The translations under genes and the position numbers were made by a program. Of a DNA stretch of 18,116 nt, positions 6,734 through 13,956 are shown piece by piece. Within the stretch, counting starts at the first letter, position 1, and the number at the start of each line of letters is the position of its first letter. This DNA comes from Chloroflexota bacterium (GTDB taxonomy: Bacteria; Chloroflexota; Limnocylindria; Limnocylindrales; CSP1-4): the NCBI GenBank assembly GCA_021812735.1, contig JAKAMV010000099.1, positions 1 through 18,116 of the forward strand, in the 5' to 3' direction. The notes beneath the pieces are model-generated. The model was not told the DNA's origin. It worked only from the letters and a program-made list of their open reading frames with translations, and did no database searches.

Positions 6734-7938
6734 CACGCGGTCTTCCGCTGCGGGTTGAAGTGGGGCAGGCGCGCGGTGGCCGCGGCCACGTGGACGTACC
6801 GGTGGCTGATCGGGATCTCCAGGTTGACGCGGCTGCCCGGCGCCGCCTGGGCGACCGGCACCCGCGCGATCCCGACATGCCGCTGGAGGACCGGCGAGTA
6901 CATGAAGCTGGTGCAGAAGCCGATCTGTTCGCCGGCGTCGTCGTAGAGGTACTGCTCCTCCTGGACCGGCGTGTGGTCCATCGGCGGCACCAGCCCGGCC
7001 GCGTCGTGGTGGCGGTTCCAGGCCGCGTAGTCCACGACGATCCCGGTGGTCCGGAAGCGCGACGTGCAGTCCAGGAGCTCGCGCCGGAGCGCGTCGCGGC
7101 CGATGAATGCGCGGTCCGTGGCCGGGAGGTCGCGCAGGGCCCAGCCCAAGCCGAGCTCGAGGGGCGTGGCCCGATCCGCGTCCGTCCAGGCGAACCGGCT
7201 GTCTCGGAAGTCCACGTCGAGCAGCAGCAGGCCCGCCTCGATGCGCGCCATGTACAGCGCCTGCAGGCCGAACGGCTCCACGCCGTGCCCGCGCGTGGCG
7301 GCCCAGACGGCGTCCCAGACGTCGAGCGCGTGCTCGGCGCGGCACCACACCTCGTAGCCGAGGTCACCGGTGTAGCCCGTGCGCGACACGTGGACCTCGC
7401 GGCCGCCGATGCGCGCCGGGCCGTGGCCGAAGTAGGCCAGGCCGTCGATCCGCCCGTCGAGCGACGCGAGCAGCGATCGCGAGCGCGGGCCCTGCAGCGC
7501 CAGCACCGCCCAGTCGGCCGACACGTCCTCGATCGCCACTTCGTCGCGTGGCCGCCGCAGGTCCTCGAAGTAGGCGAGGTTGGGCTCCGCGGCGGTGAGG
7601 ACGAACTCCTGCGGCCCGTGGCGGAGGAGGACGCCGTCCTCGACCAGGAAACCCCGGTCGTCGCACCACAGCGCGTAGTGGGCTTCGCCCGGCCGGAGCG
7701 GGCGGGGGTCGCGCGCCAGGACACCGGCCAGGAACCGCTCCGCGCCCGGCCCGGTGAACCGGTACTTGAACAGCGGCGACACATCGGCGATGCCGGCGGC
7801 ATTGCGCAGCGAGACGTACTCGGCCTTCTCGGAGAGCTGGTACCGCTCCGCGGCGAGGTGACCGGACCAGTGGCTCCACAGGCCCGTCTCGTTGAGCGCC
7901 GACGTGCGCGCATGGAATGGTGTCGTTCGGATCGGCAA
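6733..7938 (-). CDS. Aminomethyltransferase (GcvT/T-protein fold) family protein
   Basis: Encodes 401 residues. No ATG fits; TTG at 7938 is chosen because GGAGGA lies 8 nt upstream and the protein then begins PIRTTPFHARTSALN, the usual opening of this family. Visible GcvT-fold landmarks are LRNAAGIADVSPLFKYRFTG (44-63), GFLVEDGVLLR (96-106), ALQGPRS (147-153), SRTGYTGDLGYEVW (185-198) and LYMARIEAGLLL (228-239), followed by a C-terminal barrel domain (about 295-395). Family knowledge: these proteins bind tetrahydrofolate and accept one-carbon units from aminomethyl or N-/O-methyl donors. The gene is not beside gcvP or gcvH, and the downstream flavoprotein overlaps it. It is therefore more likely a dimethylglycine/sarcosine-type or other demethylation enzyme than the glycine-cleavage T-protein. 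Substrate unknown. Confidence 0.85.
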   Translation of the reverse strand: MPIRTTPFHARTSALNETGLWSHWSGHLAAERYQLSEKAEYVSLRNAAGIADVSPLFKYRFTGPGAERFLAGVLARDPRPLRPGEAHYALWCDDRGFLVEDGVLLRHGPQEFVLTAAEPNLAYFEDLRRPRDEVAIEDVSADWAVLALQGPRSRSLLASLDGRIDGLAYFGHGPARIGGREVHVSRTGYTGDLGYEVWCRAEHALDVWDAVWAATRGHGVEPFGLQALYMARIEAGLLLLDVDFRDSRFAWTDADRATPLELGLGWALRDLPATDRAFIGRDALRRELLDCTSRFRTTGIVVDYAAWNRHHDAAGLVPPMDHTPVQEEQYLYDDAGEQIGFCTSFMYSPVLQRHVGIARVPVAQAAPGSRVNLEIPISHRYVHVAAATARLPHFNPQRKTA

Positions 7939-8040
7939 CGGGGACGTCCTCCGCACGAGTCCGGGAACTCTAGCCCCCGGAACCGGGGCCGGGGAAGCGG
8001 GTGGCCCACGACGCGCACCGTGGCGTCCGCCGGCGAGCCG
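7939..8040. promoter_or_regulatory. Divergent promoter region
   Basis: These 102 bp separate the divergently transcribed aminomethyltransferase-family gene (minus) and GT-C gene (plus), and must contain both promoters. GGAGGA for the TTG start is the only element that can be assigned confidently. A CCCCCGGAACCGGGGCCGGGG stretch forms a small GC-rich inverted repeat. Confidence 0.4.
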
Positions 8041-9684
8041 ATGCCGGGAGACGGCACCCGCCGCGCGCTCCGGGCCGTGCCGCATCGTGGCGGCGTGACC
8101 GCTGCGCTGCGCCTGCCCCGCCACGGCGCGACCGTGGCCGCACTGACGGTGATCGCGTTCGCCCTCCGCCTGGGTGCGGGACTGGCCCAGCACGCCATCG
8201 TCCCGGAGTACGCGGCGTACTACGCGACCGTGGCCGACCAGGCCGCCGCCGGCCATGGCCTCACGGTGCCGTACGCCTGGAGCTACCTCACGCCCGCTGT
8301 ATCCACCGGGCTCAGCCTGCCCCGACCCGCGTTCGACGTGTGGCTGCCCGCGGCCTCGCTGGTCACGGTGCCGCTCGTGTGGCTCGTCGGGGGTGTGCTC
8401 GCGTCGCGCGTCGGCGGCGCGCTGGCCGGTGCGGCCCTGGTCCCGCTGGTCGCCATGCTGGCCGCCCGGACGGCACGCGCGGCCGGGCGCGACGAGCGCG
8501 ATGCGGAGGCGACGGCGCTGGTCGCCGCGGGCTTGGTGGCGGTGGCGCAGCCGCTGGTGACGGGCTCCATCGCCTCGGACTCGCAGGCCCTGTTCGGGGT
8601 CACGGTGCTGGGCGGCGTCCTCGCTTGCGAACGGGCGCTGCGCACGGGGCGGCTGCGCGATCTCGCGCTGGCCGGGCTGGTGCTGGGCGCCGGGATGCTG
8701 ACCCGCAACGAGACGCTGTACCTGCTCGCCGCAGTCGCGGCGGTCACGGTGGCGGCCACGCCCGGCAGCCGCACGCAGCGGCTCGGCCGGGCAGCCGTGC
8801 TGGTGGGCGTGGCTGCCGCCTGCTACGCGCCGTGGGCGGTGCGCCAGCAGCTCACCTTCGGGACGGCGTTCCCCGACCAGACCGCCGCCAACGCGTTCTC
8901 GATCAGCCCCAACGACATCTTCGGCTGGAGCGCACCGCGTCCGGGCCTCGCGACGTACCTGGCGGTCGGGCCGGCCGAGCTGCTGGCGGAGCGGCTCGAG
9001 GCGCTGCGCCACAACCTGATCGACGTCCTGGTCCTGCCGGCCCTGCCGTGGTCGTTGGCGGGCCTCGCCGGCGCCGCGCTGCTGTGGCGGGCCCGTCCGC
9101 TTCGCCTGCTCCTGGCGACAGCGGTGCTGACCTTCCTGGCGGACACGCTCGTCTTCCCGGTGGCGACGCTGTACGGAACGTTCCTCCACGGCTCCGCGCC
9201 CGTGCTGGCGCTGCTGGCGATCGGGGCCGCGGACGTGGCCGTGCGCGTCGGCCGCCGGGCGACGGCGCGTCGGGGCGGCGCCGAGCTCGCCGCCCTGGCC
9301 GCCGCCGGGGTCGCGGTGTGGTGCCTGCTGGCGACGTCGTTCGGCGCCGCCGACTACGCGGCCTGGGCGAACGGGATCGCCGCGCAGTACCGCGCGCTCG
9401 CCGACGGGCTCGCCAGCTCGGTGGGCCCGAGGGCCGTGGTCATCGCGTCGCATCCGTCGTGGGTGTGGCGCGAGTCGGGCTACCCGGCGGTGGTCCTGCC
9501 CGACGAGGACGCGCCGAGCGTGCTCTCGCTGGCGGAGGCGTACGGCGCCACGGTGGTGGTCGTGGACGGCGTGGACGGGCCGTGGCCCGCTGCCGCGGCG
9601 ACGACCCCGTGCCTCGTGCCGCTGGAGCTCCCGGCGGCCGCCAGTCCGCTCACGGCATTCGAGGTGACGTGCACTGGGCCGTGA
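8041..9684 (+). CDS. GT-C fold membrane glycosyltransferase (family 39-like)
   Basis: Encodes 547 residues from ATG at 8041. GTG at 8095 is an alternative start, and neither has a strong ribosome binding site. The protein is polytopic: a first helix (about 31-50) is followed by the acidic external loop VPEYAAYYATVADQAAAGHG (54-73) and a WLP motif (101-103), the layout of bacterial dolichyl-phosphate-mannose-type (GT39/PMT_2) transferases. Many Ala/Leu/Val-rich helices follow, with a conserved-looking MLTRNETLYLL near residue 220. The last 110 or so residues form a soluble domain (from SSVGPRAVVIASHP) with alternating beta/alpha character. Family knowledge: transfer of a sugar from a lipid-phosphate donor on the outer membrane face to glycans, lipids or proteins. 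The acceptor cannot be inferred. Confidence 0.8.
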   Translation: MPGDGTRRALRAVPHRGGVTAALRLPRHGATVAALTVIAFALRLGAGLAQHAIVPEYAAYYATVADQAAAGHGLTVPYAWSYLTPAVSTGLSLPRPAFDVWLPAASLVTVPLVWLVGGVLASRVGGALAGAALVPLVAMLAARTARAAGRDERDAEATALVAAGLVAVAQPLVTGSIASDSQALFGVTVLGGVLACERALRTGRLRDLALAGLVLGAGMLTRNETLYLLAAVAAVTVAATPGSRTQRLGRAAVLVGVAAACYAPWAVRQQLTFGTAFPDQTAANAFSISPNDIFGWSAPRPGLATYLAVGPAELLAERLEALRHNLIDVLVLPALPWSLAGLAGAALLWRARPLRLLLATAVLTFLADTLVFPVATLYGTFLHGSAPVLALLAIGAADVAVRVGRRATARRGGAELAALAAAGVAVWCLLATSFGAADYAAWANGIAAQYRALADGLASSVGPRAVVIASHPSWVWRESGYPAVVLPDEDAPSVLSLAEAYGATVVVVDGVDGPWPAAAATTPCLVPLELPAAASPLTAFEVTCTGP

Positions 9685-9735
9685 GCGCGGATCCGAGCGC
9701 CGGCGGCGACCGCGCCTTCGCGCCGGCCATGCAAG

Positions 9736-9794
9736 CCTCCGCGGCTTCACGACCTCCGCCGCTTCACGACCTCCGCCGCTTCACGACCTCTGCC
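9736..9794 (+). repeat. 17-bp tandem repeat, about 3.5 copies
   Basis: Units start at 9736, 9753 and 9770 with consensus CCTCCGCCGCTTCACGA; the first differs at one base (G for C) and a partial fourth unit (CCTC) begins at 9787. The repeat lies in the gap between the GT-C gene and the small membrane-protein gene. A 17-bp period breaks the reading frame, which argues against coding use. It may be a slippage product or a protein-binding tract. Confidence 0.8.
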
Positions 9795-9848
9795 CCTTGC
9801 CGCCGACGCCTGCCGGCACGATCCTCAGGCGCGGACTGGAGGCGAGCC

Positions 9849-10163
9849 GTGGGCCCAGACCTGTTCGGGATCTTGTGGGCGACAGGCGTCCTGGCGCTCG
9901 TGATCGGCGTGTTCGCCCTGGTTGACCGGTTGGTCACCGGCGCCTGGGACGCCCTGCGCGGGTCGCCGGGCATCGGCCTCGTCGTCGGCATGGCCGCATG
10001 GCGGCACGCCGCCCGGCAGCCGGGCGCGAGGCGCCTGTCCTCGAGCCCCGGCGGTGCGCCGCCCGAATCGCCCGCCCCGGTGGCGACGGAGCGTGTGCAT
10101 GCGCCGAGGCCGCTGCCGTGGCGCGGCGGGCGCGGCGGGCGCGTGGTCGGCTTCGCCGCGTAG
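9849..10163 (+). CDS. Small one-helix membrane protein, function unknown
   Basis: Encodes 104 residues from GTG at 9849, with GGAGG placed 6 nt upstream (CTGGAGGCGAGCC). That site is the main argument for a real gene and for this start. Residues about 5-25 (LFGILWATGVLALVIGVFAL) make one transmembrane helix. A second weakly hydrophobic segment (about 40-50, PGIGLVVGMAAW) is followed by a basic patch (RHAARQPGARR). The C-terminal half is Pro/Arg/Gly-rich and probably disordered. I do not recognise a family. It follows the GT-C gene on the same strand after 164 bp that contain a tandem repeat, so co-transcription is possible but not evident. Confidence 0.5.
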   Translation: MGPDLFGILWATGVLALVIGVFALVDRLVTGAWDALRGSPGIGLVVGMAAWRHAARQPGARRLSSSPGGAPPESPAPVATERVHAPRPLPWRGGRGGRVVGFAA

Positions 10164-10205
10164 CCGAACCCCGTCCATCGCCCTGGCCGCCCGGCGCTGA
10201 TCCGG

Positions 10206-10239
10206 CCGTCCCGAGCCGAGGTTCCGCCGCGCGGGACGG
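10206..10239. terminator. Hairpin between convergent genes
   Basis: CCGTCCCG (10206-10213) and CGGGACGG (10232-10239) form an 8-bp stem with an 18-nt loop. It lies between the stop of the small membrane-protein gene (10163) and that of the acyltransferase gene (10254, minus). No T-run is present; called mainly from position and complementarity. Confidence 0.4.
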
Positions 10240-10253
10240 ACGCCCGGCGCCCG

Positions 10254-12548
10254 CTACGGAAGGGCGGGCAGCCGGGCGAACAGCTCGCTGGCGAGCGCGG
10301 ACGCGTACGTCTTGGTGAGGTGCCCCTGGTCGCGGTAGATCATGAACCGTCCGTACACCGGCGGGCAGGGATCGGTCCGGCACACCCACGCCGTCGGGTC
10401 CACGAAGCCGGCCCTGGTCAGCGTGGCCACGCCCGACTCGAGCGCCAGCTGCGTCGCGTCGACGGCCTGCGAGAAGGGGACGGCGCAGGCGAGCACGTTG
10501 TCGAGGTGCTGCGACAGGCACGACGCCGGGTCCGCCACCGATCGCGGCGTGTCCCCCACCAGGACGACGTGGGCCGCGCTCGAAGCCAGGGCCCGCATGG
10601 TGGTGGTGAGACCCCTGGACCACAGGTCGGGGCGCGAGGCCGAGCTCACCTGCTGGCCGCCGACCATCAGCTGGTAGGCGATCGACGTGGAGACCACGAC
10701 CAGCTCGGGCTTCTCCGACGCGATCCGGCTGAGCACGAGCCTGCGCCACTGGTCGCACTCGGAGTACGTGCGGTTGAGGATGCTGTTGAACACGGTGACC
10801 GAGACGGGCGTGCAGGCCGACTTGGTCATCGGCTCCAGGCGCCAGCTGTTCTGGGAGGCCAACCGCTGCAGGGCCGGGAACCACTGCGCGGCGTGGGAGT
10901 CGCCGAACAGCACCACCGTGACGGCGCTCGAAGTGGCGCCGAACGCGCACCGCGGCGGCGTGATGGTCCCCACGTCGAGGTGGCAGCCGTCGGCGTAGAT
11001 GACCGGCAGGTCGTTGGCCGCGCTGGCGAGGCTGGGCGCGAGGTCGGCGGGGACGGGCCCGCCGGGCGGCGGCAGCAGCGTCGCCGTTGGCGCTGCGGTG
11101 GCGGCCGGGGTGGCGGCCGGGCTCGTGGCCGTGGTCGCGGACGGGCTGGCGACGGAACCGGCCGTCGCTGGCGCCGACCCGACCGAGATCGAGGGCGCCG
11201 CGGTGGCGGACGGCAGCGGCACGTCCGTGATCGACCCGCCGACATCGGGGCCCGTCGCCGTGAGGCGCGCCGAGGCCAGCGCGCTGGCCGACACCGAGCT
11301 GAGGGCCACGGTGAGCGACAGCGCGCCCGCCATCGCGAGGCTGCGGCGCGACGCGAGGCCCACGAACCTGCCGTGGCGGATGGGGTCCTCCACGTAGCGC
11401 TGGCTGAGTCCGGCGACCACCACGGCCACGGCGGCCAGCGCGAGCCGGACCGGCAGCGGGAGCGTGCCGCCCGCGAACGCGGCGGGGATGACCAGGATCG
11501 GCCAGTGCCACAGGTACAGCGAGTAGGAGATCCGGCCGAGGTAGCGCATCGGCGCTCGGGACAGGACGGACGCCGGCATAAGCGACCGAGGCAGCTCCGG
11601 GGTCGGCGCCGCGACGGGCACGTGCGGTGCGGCCTGGCGGCGTTTTCGGACGCTGGCGCCGATGGCCCGCAGGTTCGGCACCGCCACCAGCGCCACGGCC
11701 CTGGGGCTGGGCGGCAGGCCCGCCGCGATGACCAGCGCCGACCCGACCGTGGGCAGGAGCACCGCCGTACCCGGGAACACCGTGGCGTCGTTGAGCAGCA
11801 GGCCGGCCACGACGATCAGCGCCAGTCCTGCCCAGCCGAGCCACGGCGCGAGCCGCCGGGGGACCAGCGTCGCCGCAACCGGCAGCGAGAGCAGGCCCCC
11901 CAGGGCGAGCTCCCAGGCGCGGGCGGGCAGCGAGAAGAACGCCCACGGCTGCGCCTCGCCGGTCAGCCAGATCTCGAACAGCAGCGACGCGGCGAAGACC
12001 GCGCCGAGCGCCACGCCGACGCTCCGCAGCCCGACGTCGCGCCTGCCCGCCCGGAAGGCCGCGCCGGACACCAGCGCCAGCAGCGCCGGCCAGAACAGGT
12101 AGAACTGCTCCTCCACGCCGAGCGACCAGAAGTGGAGCACGGGCGACGGCGGCAGGGCGGAGCCGAGGTAGTCGGTGGCCTGGAGCGCGAACCGCATGTT
12201 CGACACGTACAGGCCCGCGGCGACCGTGTCGCCCGCCACGTCCGGCATGCGCACGGGCGGCAGGAGGACGGCCGCCAAGACGATCGTCACCACCAGCGTG
12301 AGCGCGGAGGCGGGCAGGAGCCGGCGCGCGCGCCGCGCGTAGAACGCCGGGAAGTCCACGCGGCCGGTCCCCGACAGCTCGCGGATCAGCAGGCCGGTGA
12401 TGAGGAACCCCGACAGGACGAAGAACACGTCGACGCCCACGTAGCCGCCCGTCACGAAGGGCACCCGAGCGTGGTAGAGCAGCACCAGGACCACGGCGAC
12501 GGCCCGGAGGCCCTCCAAGTCGGGCCGGAACGCCGACTTCTCGCTCAT
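10254..12548 (-). CDS. OafA/YrhL-type acyltransferase with C-terminal SGNH domain
   Basis: Encodes 764 residues from ATG at 12548, which overlaps the RdgB stop as ATGA. Residues 1 to about 395 form the acyltransferase-3 membrane domain: FRPDLEGLRAVAV (7-19), the catalytic-type His26 in LLYHA, GGYVGVDVFFVLSGFLI (34-50), RRARRLLPA (72-80), FWSLGVEEQFYLFWP (140-154) and the late SYSLYLWHWP (341-350). A basic, Pro-rich loop at about 296-330 interrupts the later helices. A further helix (about 403-425) leads to an external Ala/Pro/Ser/Thr-rich linker (about 440-500). The SGNH esterase-like domain then starts with LFGDSHAAQW (547-556) and ends with the Asp-His pair in RDQGHL (739-744). Family knowledge: moves acyl groups, often acetyl, across the membrane onto surface polysaccharide, peptidoglycan or lipid. 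The target is unknown. Confidence 0.92.
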   Translation of the reverse strand: MSEKSAFRPDLEGLRAVAVVLVLLYHARVPFVTGGYVGVDVFFVLSGFLITGLLIRELSGTGRVDFPAFYARRARRLLPASALTLVVTIVLAAVLLPPVRMPDVAGDTVAAGLYVSNMRFALQATDYLGSALPPSPVLHFWSLGVEEQFYLFWPALLALVSGAAFRAGRRDVGLRSVGVALGAVFAASLLFEIWLTGEAQPWAFFSLPARAWELALGGLLSLPVAATLVPRRLAPWLGWAGLALIVVAGLLLNDATVFPGTAVLLPTVGSALVIAAGLPPSPRAVALVAVPNLRAIGASVRKRRQAAPHVPVAAPTPELPRSLMPASVLSRAPMRYLGRISYSLYLWHWPILVIPAAFAGGTLPLPVRLALAAVAVVVAGLSQRYVEDPIRHGRFVGLASRRSLAMAGALSLTVALSSVSASALASARLTATGPDVGGSITDVPLPSATAAPSISVGSAPATAGSVASPSATTATSPAATPAATAAPTATLLPPPGGPVPADLAPSLASAANDLPVIYADGCHLDVGTITPPRCAFGATSSAVTVVLFGDSHAAQWFPALQRLASQNSWRLEPMTKSACTPVSVTVFNSILNRTYSECDQWRRLVLSRIASEKPELVVVSTSIAYQLMVGGQQVSSASRPDLWSRGLTTTMRALASSAAHVVLVGDTPRSVADPASCLSQHLDNVLACAVPFSQAVDATQLALESGVATLTRAGFVDPTAWVCRTDPCPPVYGRFMIYRDQGHLTKTYASALASELFARLPALP

Positions 12549-13201
12549 TCCCCGAGGCCGACCTCGCGCAGGAGGGGCCGCATCCGCGCGGCGGCCCTGG
12601 CGCGGTGCGAGACGGCGTGCTTCTCGGCCGCCGACCACTGGCCCAGGGTGCGCCCGCCCGGGGACTCCTGCTCGGGCTCGAAGATGGGGTCGTAGCCGAA
12701 GCCGCCGCTGCCGCGGGGCCCGTCGGCAATGCGCCCGCGGCAGGTGCCGCGGCGGACGTCGATGCGCAGGCCCCCCCGCGGCCCGTCGTTGCCCGGCAGC
12801 GCAAGGGCGAGGGCGCACACGTAGCGGCCGCCGCGCCGGTCCGGCGGCAGGCCGCGCAGCTCGCGCAGCAGCTTGGCGTTGTTCTGCTCGTCGGTGGCGT
12901 CCTCGCCGGCGAAGCGGCGGGTCCGCACGCCCGGCCCCCCGCCGAGTGCGTCCACCTCGAGCCCGGAGTCGTCGGCGAGCGTCGGCAGGCCCGATCGCCG
13001 GGCGTAGTAGCGGGCCTTGATCCGCGCGTTAGCCTCGAACGTCGAGCCGATCTCCTCGGGCTCGCCCTCGATGCCCAGGTCGTCCGGGGAGAGCAGCTCC
13101 ACGTCGGGCGGCAGGCCCAGCAGCTCGCCCAGCTCGCGCAGTTTGTGGCGGGACCGGGTGGCGACGAGGAGGCGACGCGGGGCGCGGGCGGCCGAGGGCA
13201 C
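12545..13201 (-). CDS. rdgB: RdgB/HAM1 family XTP/dITP diphosphatase
   Basis: Encodes 218 residues from GTG at 13201, which shares its G with the RNase PH stop (TAGTG); no better start exists. The enzyme hydrolyses non-canonical purine triphosphates (ITP, dITP, XTP) to monophosphates plus pyrophosphate, keeping deaminated purines out of DNA and RNA. Family motifs are VATRSRHKLREL (13-24), STFEANARIKA (53-63), LADDSGLEVDAL (75-86), GVRTRRFAG (91-99), GGFGYDPIF (166-174) and the purine-contacting EKHAVSHR (193-200). The usual Asn of the first motif (T-x-N-x-x-K) is Ser17 here, a substitution I believe also occurs in other bacterial members. Its stop overlaps the start of the downstream acyltransferase gene (ATGA). 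Pairing with RNase PH directly upstream is a widespread arrangement. Confidence 0.95.
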   Translation of the reverse strand: MPSAARAPRRLLVATRSRHKLRELGELLGLPPDVELLSPDDLGIEGEPEEIGSTFEANARIKARYYARRSGLPTLADDSGLEVDALGGGPGVRTRRFAGEDATDEQNNAKLLRELRGLPPDRRGGRYVCALALALPGNDGPRGGLRIDVRRGTCRGRIADGPRGSGGFGYDPIFEPEQESPGGRTLGQWSAAEKHAVSHRARAAARMRPLLREVGLGE

Positions 13202-13956
13202 TAGCGGCGAACCTTCGCCAGCGCCGCGGCCTGCGCGTCGAACAGCTGCGCGAGGCCGGTCCCGGCCAGGTCCAGCAGCTCGTCGAGGGCGGCCCGGTCG
13301 AACGGCTTGCCCTCCGCCGTGCCCTGGAGCTCGACGTAGTGCCCCGCGTCGGTGCCCACCACGTTGAAGTCCACCTCGGCCCGGGAGTCCTCGGAGTAGT
13401 CCAGGTCCAGCATGCGGACGCCGTCGATGATTCCCACGCTCACCGCGGCCACGCGCCCGGAGAGGTGGCGCTCCATGCCGTAGGTGATCAGCGCCGCTGC
13501 GAGGGCCACGTAGCCGCCCGTGATCGACGCGGTGCGCGTTCCGCCGTCCGCGACGATGACGTCGCAGTCCACGGTCACGGTGCGCTCGCCGAGATGGGCG
13601 AGGTCCACCACGCCCCGCAGCGACCGCCCCACCAGCCGCTGGATCTCGTGCGTCCGCCCGCCGACCCTGCCCTTGGCGCTCTCGCGCTCGGAGCGCTCGG
13701 CCGTCGCGCGCGGGAGCATCTCGTACGTCCCGGTGACCCAGCCCGTGCCCTTGCCGCGGAGGTGCGGCGGGACGCGGTCCTCGATTGTGGCCGCGCACAG
13801 GACCTGCGTGTCGCCGAAGCGGACCAGGCACGAGCCCTCGGCCCACTTCTGGACGTCGAGGGTGATCTCGACCGGGCGGAGGTCGCCGGGCGAGCGCCCG
13901 TCGGCGCGGCTCCCGGTGCGGGGTGCGGCCGCGGGCGGCCGGTTGCCGATGCTCAT
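13201..13956 (-). CDS. rph: Ribonuclease PH
   Basis: Encodes 251 residues, the normal family length. ATG at 13956 is set by GGGAGG 7 nt upstream and an ATGA overlap with the mazG stop. This phosphorolytic 3'-5' exoribonuclease trims tRNA precursors using phosphate and releases nucleoside diphosphates. Diagnostic motifs are [16 protein letters not shown] (70-85), [15 protein letters not shown] (100-114), [20 protein letters not shown] (129-148), the acidic LDLDYSED (183-190) and VELQGTAEG (208-216). The first 20 or so residues ([15 protein letters not shown]) are a flexible Pro/Ala tail before [15 protein letters not shown], the standard N-terminus. The protein is expected to form a hexameric ring in the cytoplasm. 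The TAG stop overlaps the GTG of rdgB. Confidence 0.96.
   Translation of the reverse strand: MSIGNRPPAAAPRTGSRADGRSPGDLRPVEITLDVQKWAEGSCLVRFGDTQVLCAATIEDRVPPHLRGKGTGWVTGTYEMLPRATAERSERESAKGRVGGRTHEIQRLVGRSLRGVVDLAHLGERTVTVDCDVIVADGGTRTASITGGYVALAAALITYGMERHLSGRVAAVSVGIIDGVRMLDLDYSEDSRAEVDFNVVGTDAGHYVELQGTAEGKPFDRAALDELLDLAGTGLAQLFDAQAAALAKVRR

Noticed and set aside
7864..7878. A third GAGCCACTGG string (reverse strand) like the one in the shared leader element
   Set aside because: It encodes the Trp-Ser-His-Trp segment of the GcvT-like protein and lacks the flanking 9-bp stem and the CCGACCCGC string.
7939..9750. Long upstream extension of the GcvT-like frame
   Set aside because: It lies antisense to the GT-C gene, is Arg/Gln/Gly-rich and has no homology to the family, which begins near the TTG at 7938.
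9736..9794. CRISPR array
   Set aside because: Units are directly adjacent 17-mers with no spacers and there are no cas genes.
10320..12695. 791-codon plus-strand frame opposite the acyltransferase
   Set aside because: Shadow frame; Arg/Gly/Gln low complexity, while the minus strand encodes clear acyltransferase and SGNH motifs.
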